Below are positions 22,236 to 34,200 of a DNA stretch of 64,000 nt, piece after piece. The translations under genes were made by a program, and so were the position numbers. The stretch spans positions 66,280,064 to 66,344,063 of the forward strand of contig NC_079316.1 of assembly GCF_029931775.1 (NCBI RefSeq), given 5' to 3'. The notes beneath the pieces were generated by a model. The model worked only from the letters and a program-made list of their open reading frames with translations. It searched no databases and was not told the origin of the DNA. Each line of letters opens with the position of its first letter. The stretch's first letter is position 1. The stretch is from Euleptes europaea (Eukaryota > Chordata > Lepidosauria > Squamata > Sphaerodactylidae).

Positions 22236-25200
22236 TTAGAGACCCCTGTTGTAAAAGAACTCTGTTTCTTCAGTGGATGAGATTATTTCTGGCTCAATTA
22301 AACTTCGTTGTATCTGAAACACACAGACACACCATTAATATTTCAAACCATTCTTACCTTCTTTATCTCATTTGAGTTCAGTTCTGTGTGTGAGAAGAAT
22401 GATTTACAAATGCATTTTCCACAAAAATAGTTTTCTGCGATCACTGAAAGTTAAAAGTATTGCCACTTGTGCTAGTATATGCCTTGAAACAGTAAATGTG
22501 AAGAAGTAGCAGCAAGGCCAATATCACTTCTCAAGGTAAGGGACACCTGGTCTCCAGAATTTGCCAAGTTCTCTAAAATCAACAGAAGGGAATTATTTGG
22601 GAATGGACTCTCATTTGGTTATACATGATATCTTGGTGATAATTTTATCATATACATGTCAATTCAGTCTTAAGAACACCTATGGGAAGTGAGAAAAACA
22701 TAGGGCGAAAACGCACGGTAGCTTTAGCATCCTTTATTCCGTTTTAGCCAGGATCGAATGCATGCATTTCGCCGAATGTGCGTTAGCTCCTGGCTGAAAC
22801 GGAATAAAGGAGGCTAAAGCGATCATGTGTTTTGGCCCATAATGTTCTGTTCAAGGGTTTAAAGAATTACTTCCCTCTCTTTTGGGAAAATCAATCCATT
22901 TAGTCATCAAAAGAATCAGCATTCAATACTAGTACTACATATGCAATATCTGTACCTTTGATACTGGCAATATTTGGAGATCACGGTTGCCAGGCCATGG
23001 ACTATGCATATCCGGGAGTTTTTTTTTAATTCCTTCATTCTCTCCCCCCCCCCATTTTAAAGAGGACGTGAAGGAAGACTACAGTGCAACACTGGGAGCT
23101 GCTGCAAGGAAAACGAGAAAAAACCCAAAATGTTAGGAAAAAAGAATGCAAGATTTACCGTTCCTAATGGTGGGATCCAACTAAATGAAACAGGTATCAT
23201 CAGTCCAAGGATTGAAACCATCATAATAGATCTCAATGGACCCCAAACAAATGGATTTCGGACTAAAAATTTTGTCCTGTCAGAGACATGAAAGGACAGA
23301 TTATTGTATGAGAAAATAGTCTCAGGCCTCAAGTCAGCTTTGAAAGCAAAGGGTAGATGCGGAGAAGAAGCAACTAAATTACTGTTGCTAACCCTACCCT
23401 TCTTCAAAATGTTTCCGTACAATGATTCAGGTTGAAAGAAGTCATTAGGCCTTAAGGATACTGAGTGGTGTCTTCTAGGTCCTACTTGAAGTGGAGTGCA
23501 AAAGCTGCCTACAGAGCCAGAAATGGAACAGCCGCTTTTGAATATCCATGCACCCTGCAGGAGGGAGCTTGCAAGTACTGTGGCCACTCTGGCTGGTGGG
23601 ATCTGAGATGGGGAAGGGGGAGTCGCTTGAAGGCCTTCTGTCCCTGCTTTGGCTTCAGATATGGGGGAAAGTGGGTTCAAATCACCCAGCCTCCACTCCC
23701 GTCAGGCCGCTCCAGAAGCTCTTGGCAGAAGAGGAGCAGTTCCAACCACATCCTCCTCAGCCTGGGGCTAGAATGACCTATATCCCAAGCCACTCTCCCT
23801 GGCTATGCCCCCCAATTCCCTTCTTGTGATGTCCTCTAGCCTCACAAGTGTTTGCCTTCTTTCTGGGTTCAGGTACTGGGGCTATCTAGGATCCCCTGAA
23901 GGCCATCTGGCCCACAGCCAATATCAGGCCCGTGAGGGCTGGTGCTTTCCAGGCAGAGCATGGGCCTGCCCAACAGCTGATCAGCACACCCAACACAGGA
24001 GGGATTGGTTTATAGCTCAAAGGGGTGAAATACAGACACATCTTTTCCTCAGTGTCCTCATCGCAGAGAAAAAAACCTACACTGTAACCATGGGGAATAT
24101 GCTAATATGAAATAAGAATCCATATCCAATGCAAAAGCCTTTTACGTACAACCCCTTGAGCCACAAGAAAATCATAGCTGTGAAAAGGTTCTACAGGAAC
24201 ATACATTTGTTTTCTCCCTCATTCATTTCGCCTACACTGCCATGGTCTCTACTGATGGTCAACAGACACACTGGCGAGGGGGTAGTCTTTAAAACAGCCA
24301 CTTGGGAGATTAAAACCTCTCTGACTAAATTAAAGCAACACATTCACTAATATATATCCCACAAAGGAGGCTATACAGTAGTTGAAGGAGAAAATCCTTC
24401 AATTTTCACATTTGCAGATCCCAGCTTTTAACCTAAGGCAAATCAGTTTATTTATTCCAGGTTCAGGAGAAAAACCCAAGCCAACAATCACTCATAGTCC
24501 TGGATCCACAATGGCCGGCAGGAGGTAGACGGGCATTTGATACCAGCACAGTGTCTCAGATCCATACCAGAGGAAATATTGACATTGTGTGGCTGTAAAC
24601 CTTGCAAATCTAATGCTTGCAGGTGCAAGAAAGCTGGATTACTGAGTTCTCTTATCTGCAGATGTCAAAAAAACCCTGTAAAAACATTGCATAGAAATTT
24701 ACTTTTTATATTAAAACTATAACTTGTTTAAGAATAAGCGTTAAACCAAAAAGTAGGCATTATAAATATCACACTAACAAAAAGCACTCTAATGTTTTGT
24801 TTACTATTATTTAAAGCAGCATTCTGCTGCTACTTTATGTCTGCACATTACAAACGTTAAAAAAATAGTTTCTCTAGATTTATCATCTTCCCAAATATTA
24901 CAAATCTTTAAAAATATTAATTTATTTTGTTTTTACAATAAAAGGAATAGTGTATTTGGTTTTATTGACCCACAAAACATACACTTCGACACAAATACAA
25001 GCATGCTACAAGAATGTGAAAAAAGACCTGCCATCTTGCAAAATGGCAGCTGCAGGAAATAGTGTGGCTTTATCGACCTCAAAAACACATATTTGACATC
25101 AGTTTCAAATACCGAAATAACCATATCTGCCATCTTGGAAAGTGGAGGCTACAGTGAAAACGTCCCAAAATTGGAAAACGTCCCCAAAAATGTCTTCCCA

Positions 25201-28200
25201 AGAAATTGTTAAAGTAATAGTGTCTTGAAACACACACAAACAATAAAATTCTATGTACATACATTTTTTGTGGAGGTCTATTGTGGATGCAGGACTAAGA
25301 AGAACAAGAAAGCAGTTGTCATTGAATTTCAGGTCTGAGATTCAAATAGATCACAGGGATGTTACCATTTTTATACACTGGGCTTATGTAGACAACACAT
25401 GATTCTAATGCATCACCTGATTTTTACCAGCTAGGGAAGGATGTTCTTCTGAGCATGCAATGATATTTTTCATACTGTTCTATCCTGAGATTTTCTGGAC
25501 ATAGGATCAAATACTCATAATTTACTGAAACTGAACAACAGACTTTCATAGTTAGGAACATATAAAGTTACTTATCTTTCTCATTGCTAGAACACTGAGA
25601 AAAATGCTGGCTTTTTTAAACAGAAAGCAGCAATGCTGAGAACCAAAGTAAATCAGCATTCCAATAGATGCACTACTATATGAACTACGTAGCATATCCA
25701 AGTTCCAGTAAATACTGCCACGCTCTTACCGTTTTAAACAGTGCAGAACAATATCTGGAATACATGCTGTTGCCCCAACCATTACTGCTCTGGATAATGC
25801 TGTTTCTTTTACTGCCTGGGAGGAAAAACAAGGAAAAATTACACTCTACATTGGCAGTTATCCTTGTTATGAGCCAAGATTTCATGTATCAGCTACCACT
25901 TGTATCAGATCTAAACTACAGACAGGGAAAACCAAGCACTCATTCCTTTATGTCAAGGCCGTAAGGGGTTGCAAAAACCTTAACAGCAGTTGCTTCAATT
26001 TAACTGTGTTGTTGGAGGGGGAAGCTTACCTTTTCTCCTGCATTCTGTGACACTCCAACGACGCAGCCCTTGCTATCCATAATTTCGATCCCACTCTCCA
26101 ACTCAGTTCCTCGGATTACCAGCACATTAAATGCACACATAATGGCTGTAAAAAACACAAGAGCAGGCATGGCCAGGGAAATACATGAGCACAGTTTGTC
26201 CAGAATCAGTCATTTACTTGACTATCAAATGCAATAAGATTGAATGCACATTTACAATACACCGTCTCTGAGATTGCAATATGAAGCCTGCACTGGAACA
26301 ATTACAAAAAAAAGATAAGCCCAACTTCACCTACTTTAAAGTCCCCGTTGGAAGCCTATTATGACCCATCAATCTGGAAGCGTGATAAATATTTAACCTA
26401 TCAAGATCTTATTGATGAATCGGGAGAGGTTAAACAATTATCGACCCTAAAAGCCACTATGGCTAGAATGACCAATCTGGTAAACAGTGATCAAAGGTAT
26501 GAGGTATTTTATGAAAAATGAAAACCGTTTTATCAACATGTTAAGGTTTAATAATAGTAACATTAAATGGCAGAACAGTTAATGGTAGTTGATGATAAAA
26601 TTAATTATGGCAATGGTAAAATTATGTTTGATGATAAAATTAATAAGGTAACGAAACTTATATTTATTATCTTAAGCTAGGAAAGCAATCTTGATTTTAC
26701 AACCATGCAAAGTAGGTATGATATAGTAATAGATTTTTGATGTTTTTATTATTTGTATTGTCAAAATGTTCTTTTCCCCTTCCTTTCCCCCTTTTTTATT
26801 TCTGTATCCCCCCCTTTTTACAAAATAAAATTAATTTTTTTTTTAAAAAAATACACTGTCTCTGAGGCCCAGACCCAGGAGTGCAAAGCAAACAAAAGCG
26901 GCAACAACCCTCGAAGAATTACTAGCAGTTTCCACACTGACCCCAATATGCATGAAAGGAATCTATCCCCAGAATAAAATGGATGTGCGTAGGAGAAAAC
27001 CAGTTTATCTGGCTTTCACAGCTCTCATTTTCACAAGTCCAAAGTATTTTGGCGAGGACTGGTGTGGAAGAAAAAGTATGAGTGAAGGAGGCTGCAGAGC
27101 TTCCCTTTCCCTCTTCAAACATCCTGAACAGCTTATTACTTCAGAATGTCAAAGGAGACGTTTCTCCTCATAGTGACCTTAGAAGAGCTTGCCGGGCTTG
27201 AAATACTGTCCTAACACCGGCATGGTGAAAAGAACAATTTTCCACCTTGGATGCTTCTGCTCACTCACCCAAAAGTGGACCTGGTATGATTTTCTTGAGT
27301 AACACTTGCATAGAAGGACTCTGCACTTGATAGCGAGTCATGATGAAATGAGGAAAAGCCTAGAAATATTCAGAAAAAAAATGTACAAGGGCTGTCCAAC
27401 AGGTATGACGTACATGACCACATGCATTGGTCTCCCTGTTCAAAGAGTAAATCCCAGGAGTGCTTTATCAAGTAAAACCATTTGGGAAGAGTCCCCTGGC
27501 CATAACTTTGTAACACCAATACCAGCGGGGTGTATTGGTCAAGAGCGGTGGACTCTAATCTGGTGAACTGGGTTGGTTTCCCCACTCCTACACATGAAGC
27601 CAGCTGGGAGACCTTGGGCTAGTAACAGCTCTCTTAGAGCTCTCTCAGCCCAACCTACCTCACAGGGTGTCTTTTGTGGGGAGGGGAAGGGAAGGTGATT
27701 GTAAGCTGGTTTGATTCTCCTTAAAAGGTAGAGAAAATTGGCATATAAAAACACTTCTTCTTCACCAGAGACGGTGAAGTCAACTGGGTTTGAAATAGTC
27801 AAAGGATTCTTGGAATCATATCTAGCCTAAGTCACAAAAGTCTAAACTGTTTTCCAAGGTGAGGGCCAGGTCAGACTCTGGGTGTGTGATTTTATTTATC
27901 TGATTTTATTTATCTGATTCTTGTAGGCTGAGTGACCGTGCTGTGTGACCGTGGTCTTGGTATTTTCTTTCCTGACGTTTCGCCAGCAGCTGTGGCAGGC
28001 ATCTTCAGAGGAGTAACACTGAAGGACAGTGAAGGACACTGTCCTTCAGTGTTACTCCTCTGAAGATGCCTGCCACAGCTGCTGGCGAAACGTCAGGAAA
28101 GAAAATACCAAGACCACGGTCACACAGCCCGGATAACCTACAAGAACCAATGAACTCTGACCGTGAAAGCCTTCGACAATATTATTTATCTGAGTTTATC

Positions 28201-31200
28201 CGAGCAACTCAAGGTGGGTGGTTCTCTACTTTCTCTCAGCCTGTCCTCAAAACAACCCTGCGACATAGCTAGGCTCAGAGGTACTAAGTGCCCCAAGGGT
28301 ACCCAAGGAGCTTCAGGGCAGAATAAAAATGTGAATGTGGGTCTCCCCAACCTAGTTCTGGTGTTTTAACACCATCTGTACATCTACAGCCCCATCCCCA
28401 TAACTTGGTTTTCTGAGCCAGGGAACAGACAGCAGTGGGGTCCTACTGAGCCACCACCCTCTGTGCTGCAAAGTATCAATACTGGTCTAAAAGAAATGCA
28501 AAAATTGCAAAGGAAATATCAGAAAGAGTTGGAAAGACATACTCCCATGCTTGCACAATACAGAATTGCCCCCATGCTGAGAAGCATCTCCTTGGGTAGA
28601 AACTCCTAAAAAAACACACACATACAAACCAATAAAAATTGTATTCTTCCACTATGATACAGTCAATTCATTCAGTGTCCTTTCCAAATTATACCTACTT
28701 TTGTGTTCTGTGTATGATTCCCATGTGCCAGGCTGAATGCACCTGTATACGTGTGGAAAAGGCACTGAAAGGTGAGAGATTGCAAACACAAAAACAAGTA
28801 AGTTGAGTTGCCTCACAGCAAAGGGAAAGAGGTTGAAACAAATTGGGATTGGCTCAGTACCTGCCAAAAAAATGCTTGCTTCCCTCCTTTGTGTGGTAAT
28901 AAAACGCCAAAGGCCTGTGAAGAAAGTCTAATGAGGAAAGAGAACCTGGTATCAAGGGGACAAACAGCAGCACCGGAAATGTAGGATCCTACACCTTGTT
29001 TCTATTCATGCACCTCTTAGTCCATCAGGAGCCACGTTTCTCTAGTGCTAGGCATTTCTCTAGTGCTAGGAGCCCTGTGGCGCAGAGTGGTAAGATGCAG
29101 TATTGCAGTCCAAGCTCTGCTCATGACCTGAGTTCGATTCTTTTGAAGTCTCTTTTATTTATACAATTTTATTTGCTTTGTTGTAGCATCTAGAAGGGAT
29201 GGGTGTTCACTGACCCAGAAGCAACACACACACACCAATGCATCCCTCAGGTCGATTTTGTACCTTACCAGCAGTAGTGAGAGGAGTCGCTGTGGTATGG
29301 CTGCCCCTACACTAATAGCATCTAAAGGAAGTGAACCATGTGAACAATCTGATGTGTTTATTTTTCATGCCAGCATCACACACCCAAGGCCAGGGGTCCC
29401 CTACGTAGTGCCCATCAACACCTTCCCTAGTGCCCATCAGGTGTTTTTAGAAAGTGGGTGCGGCCAGGTGGAGCTTTTGCCCAGCAAGGCTTCTGGCTGG
29501 CCATCGGAGATTTGAGGGGCTGTGCAGATTTTTTTTTAAACATTGCTTTGGCAGTAGCTGCCACCACAGCACAAGGATCTCCAAATATTTGACTGAAGGT
29601 AAATTGTGGCAACTGTTTTGGGGCAGCCGTTTTGAGACATGCCGTGTCAGAATTTCATAGGTGCCCACAGGCTTCAAAAGGTGGGGACCCCTGCTCTAGG
29701 CCAGCATTACACATCGTAAAAGCGCTACACCACTCCTGGTAACGGACAAAGTGAAACATAAAGAAGGAGGTGACACAGGTTACTATGGGTGGCACTCTGG
29801 AAGGGACTGTTTTGCCAACGTTGAATGAGATGAGTTTATCACTGGCTGATTAAATGGGAGGTTTGCAGGACCCTGCCCTGATGATGGAAAAGCAAGGTGC
29901 AGGATCAAAAAAATACCCTTAATCAGTAAGCAAAGAGATGTAACTGAATTGAAATAACGTATGAGACGTATCTAATAGTAGTTTCTTGTTATAGGCAGGT
30001 ATAAATAGAGATGCTGAAAGGCGGAACTGTTTAAAAAAAATAACAACAACATGATATTGTATCTAAAGTTTAAACTAATACAAAAGAGCAAGAGTCCAGT
30101 AGCACCTTAAAGACTAACAAAAATATTTTCTGACAGGGTATGAGCTTTTGTGAGCCACAGCTCACTTCTTCAGATCAGTAATACAGTAACTGACCCAGTT
30201 ACTATTACTAAACTAATAGAGTACCTGGTATAAAATGGTGGCATTTATATTTCTGTTTAGTAATAATTTTTAACATGGATAGAAAATATCCTAGTGGTAA
30301 ATATAGCAGGGATTCTAATAATAATGCTTCAGGTGGTTGTTTTACCATGCTTATGTTTATGATTTTTTTTTCTCGCTTCCCCCCCCCCCAATATCCCTTT
30401 TTTAATTTTTGTATCCCAACTTTTAAAAAATCAATAAACTTATTTTAAAAATACCTTTTATCAACTACATCTGGTTCAGAGGTGGTATTCCCTTTTGGCC
30501 CCAGCTGATCTACTTACAATTATTCATGCTACCGTAACCTTGAGGCTTGACTTCTCCCACACATTCTACATGGGTCTGCCCTTGAAAACAACTCTCTCTT
30601 TTTTGCGGCAAACTGTAAACATGGATTTGACAGCATAAACGGTTAGAAAGCATGAGGAAAGGACCTATTGAGTAAATGGTCCTCCCTTTTAGGGAAGCAA
30701 GCTAGGTTGCTTTTCAGCCCACTCTAATTCTTCATGCAAGTCCACTGGATCTGTAAAGAACAGGAAACGTAGCGAGCCGTCATGCTGGAAACTTCTATCA
30801 TTACTCACCAGTGGAGCAGTAAGTGGCAGGAAAGCTTTGAAGAAGAAAAACAAATAATGGCTGTTTAGTGAAATCAGCTGTTGTGAAGGCTTTCCTGGTG
30901 GCCTAACAGGAACAGCAAACCAACAATGTACACCAGCATTCCAAAAGAAGCCGTGACTCGAGACCTTGCACCTCAAAGCCGAGGCTGAGGTCCAGTTCTG
31001 CTCCAAGTCCAACATGACTCTTTGCATCCCTCCCTCCCAAGAATGTTAATTGGGAACCACGGAGCTGACCACCTGGGAAAACTCTGTGGCAGTGTGGTTT
31101 GGGATGAAAGGAAGCAAGGGGTTAGCTCAGGTAAAAGAGGAGAGAGAAAGTCTTCATGAAAAGGATGCTTGTGTTTGCGCTAGGCTCCATGAGTCCCATT

Positions 31201-34200
31201 GGCTCTGCGTGTCACAAGCACAACCATACTTTTAACCGCAAGGAGCGAATCCAAACAGCGTCTAGAAAAGTGTGGACGGCAGGACAGAAGAGAGCATAAG
31301 AAGATGGGAATGTTTTATGTGGTATGTAAATGCAACAGCTGGTCACCCGGTACACAAAAATTGTTGATTAAAAAGAGTCTTTCTTTCTAAAGCAGCAAAA
31401 TGGCACGAAATACAAGTATTAATTTTCAAGAGAGTACAGAAATTAAGTACCAGGCACCACACGTATTCAGATTGACTTCCCGCCTCCTCCCTGTTTGGAC
31501 GGCGAGCTGACTTATGCTCGCCCGGGGAGACTTATGAATCTATTCCGACAATCAAGCCACTATACCACTCCAGCTGACCTGCCAGGATAACAGGACCAAA
31601 TGTTTTAAAGCAGGAAAAAACGGGTAATGCATTTTCAGTAAAACTGACCTGGTGGCCGAAATGCCGCAAGAATTGTATCACCGGTGGCAGGATTCACAGA
31701 GGCCTTGAAGGAAGAAAAACAAACACAAAACCCTAATAAATCAGGAAATCACTATCAAAAAATAAAAAATAAAAATCTCTAGATCTTTTGTAAACTCACC
31801 AAACTTAGTTTCCAAGCTGCTTTTATCTAAACAATGAGAAAAATGATTTTAGAAACAGTTTTGGAGTAGACTTAGCAGATGTGCATATATGTCCTTTGAA
31901 TTGTGAAAAATGACCTTTAGAGAGAATGTGTAACATTTTTGGTAACTAACAGTAATGAAGCTATTCATTTGGTAACTAATGTTATTTGGTAATTAAACTA
32001 TTTGCAGTACTGGTCATGTAACTGCTTACATCAGGGGTCCCCAACAAGGTGCCTGTGGGTACTATGGCACCCACCGACAACTTTTCTGGTGCCCGCCAAG
32101 AATTTTTAGAAAGTGGGTGGGGCCAGGTGGGGCTGTTGCCCAGCAAGGCTTCTGATGGGCTGTGCAGATTTTTTTTTAAGTTGCTTTGGCAGCAGCTGCC
32201 ATCACAACCCAAGCATCTTCACTGTATGACTGAAGTTAACCTGCAAGCAATAATTTTGTAGCTGTCTCCACCTCCAGTGGCGTCCATTTGGGGGCATCCA
32301 TTTTGTGGCTACACCCACCCTACTGTGCCAGAATTCCAAAAGTGTCCCCCTGGCCTACATTCTATGCAAAATGTTCATCTGACATTTCTGCTTTGATGAC
32401 AATTTTCCTGTCATAGGAAAACTGCTGGGCTATAATAATTTAAAAAAAAAACATAATTGAAACAACTTTTTTAAGTAGGCAACTGATTAAACCATGAAAA
32501 AGACAGCGTTTCCAGGAATGCTGCGATGCTCCAAATGCTTACGCATGTTGGATCTGGGCTGAGCAAGAAAGAGATCCTCCAGAAGGTTTCTCTGAATAAA
32601 AATAACAATTATGGGGGGAAACATGGACTTAACCTGTTACACGAAGGAGGCAAATTTGCTACTCGTGATATATGAAGAAGTGTTGCACAAAAGAGAGAAA
32701 AAGCAACAGAGCCTCCATTTATTTTGTATTAGAAGGTGTTTATTTGTAAGACTTGTATTACAAACGTAAAATATACCTTTGATTTGCAACCATATTATTG
32801 AATGGATATTCATGAACATACAAATATATTTATGAATATATTATTGTGAGTCTTGGAAATAATTTTATACCAGAGGTTGGGTAGCAGTTGATATACTGTT
32901 AGTTTTCCACAGGGTTTCTCAACACCCTGTAGCAATTCTGTAGACACTTAGGCTTCCTCCCCATGGCTGTGTTTCCCTGGGATGGCTGGGCTGTTCTGCA
33001 CAGTACGTATCTGAACTGGTCCTCAGATTCCCTGCAGTCACACACAGTGACCATTCAAGCAGCCTTGCGTGCCCAGAAGGTAAGCGAGTCACTGATGCCG
33101 TCTCTCTGAGAAATCAAAACAAGGGATGTGTGCTATACTACTTTGAAATCCAAAGCACACAAATGAAAATGTTTTGCTCCGCTCTTGCTAATGATGGAAA
33201 GGAAGAAAAAAAAAACTGCACAGGGCATTGAAGCCTGCCCCTTTAACAACACCACACCTAAAAAAGGATATTACAGAGCTTGAGAAGGTGCAGAAAAGAG
33301 CAACCAAAATGATTAGGGGACTAGAGCAACTGTCCTATAGGGAGCGGTTAGGACGCTTAGGGCTGTTTAGCTTGGAAAGAAGGCGGCTAAAGGGAGACAT
33401 GATAGAGGTCTATAAAATTATGCATGGTTTGGAGAGAGTGGACAGGGAGAGGTTTTTCTCCCACTCCCATAATACTAGAACACGGGGCCATCTGCTAAAG
33501 CTGGAGGGTGAGAGATTCAAAACAGATAAAAGGAAGTCTTTTTTCACACAAAGCTTAGTTAAATTGTGGAACTCCCTGCCCCAGGATGTGGTGATGGCTG
33601 CCAGCTTGGAGGGCTTTAAGAGGGGAGTGGACATATTCATGGAGGAGAGGGGTATTCATGGCTATTAGTTAGAATGGATACTAGTCATGCTGCATACCTA
33701 TTCTCTCTAGTATCAGAGGAGCATGCCAAATGTATTGAGTGCTGTGGAACACAGGCAGGATGCTGCTGCTGTAGTTGTCTTGTTTGTGGCTTCCTAGAGG
33801 CACCTGGTCGGCCACTGTGTGAACAGACTGCTGGACTTGATGGGCCTTGGTCTGATCCAGCAGGGCCTTTCTTATGTTTATGTTGAAAGCAAAGCCCAGC
33901 AAATAGGGTTGCCAGGTCCCTCTCTGGCACCGGTGGGGGATTTTTGGGGCGGAGCCTGAGGAGGGCGGGGTTTGAGATGGGGAGGGACTTCAGTGTCATA
34001 GAGTCCAATTGCCAAAGCGGCCATTTTCTCCAGGTGAACTGATCTCTATCAGCTGAAGATCAGTTGTAATAACAGGAGATCTCCAGCTAGTACCTGGAGG
34101 TTGGCAACCCTACCAGCAACCCCCTCCAATTCTTGAGTTTTCACCAGAGATTCCACCTTAAACCTATCTGTGCAGCTTTTAGGATCAGGTAAGGTTTTGC

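Noticed and set aside
30520-30620. Candidate SFXN4 exon between exons 6 and 7
   Set aside because: One frame is open between possible splice sites, but the residues are hydrophilic and unlike sideroflexin. The segment at 28861-28914 fits the human 18-residue block in length, phase and sequence.
33228-33668. Possible host gene of 146 codons
   Set aside because: The sequence is the C-terminus of a CR1 LINE ORF2, followed by the CR1 3' UTR.
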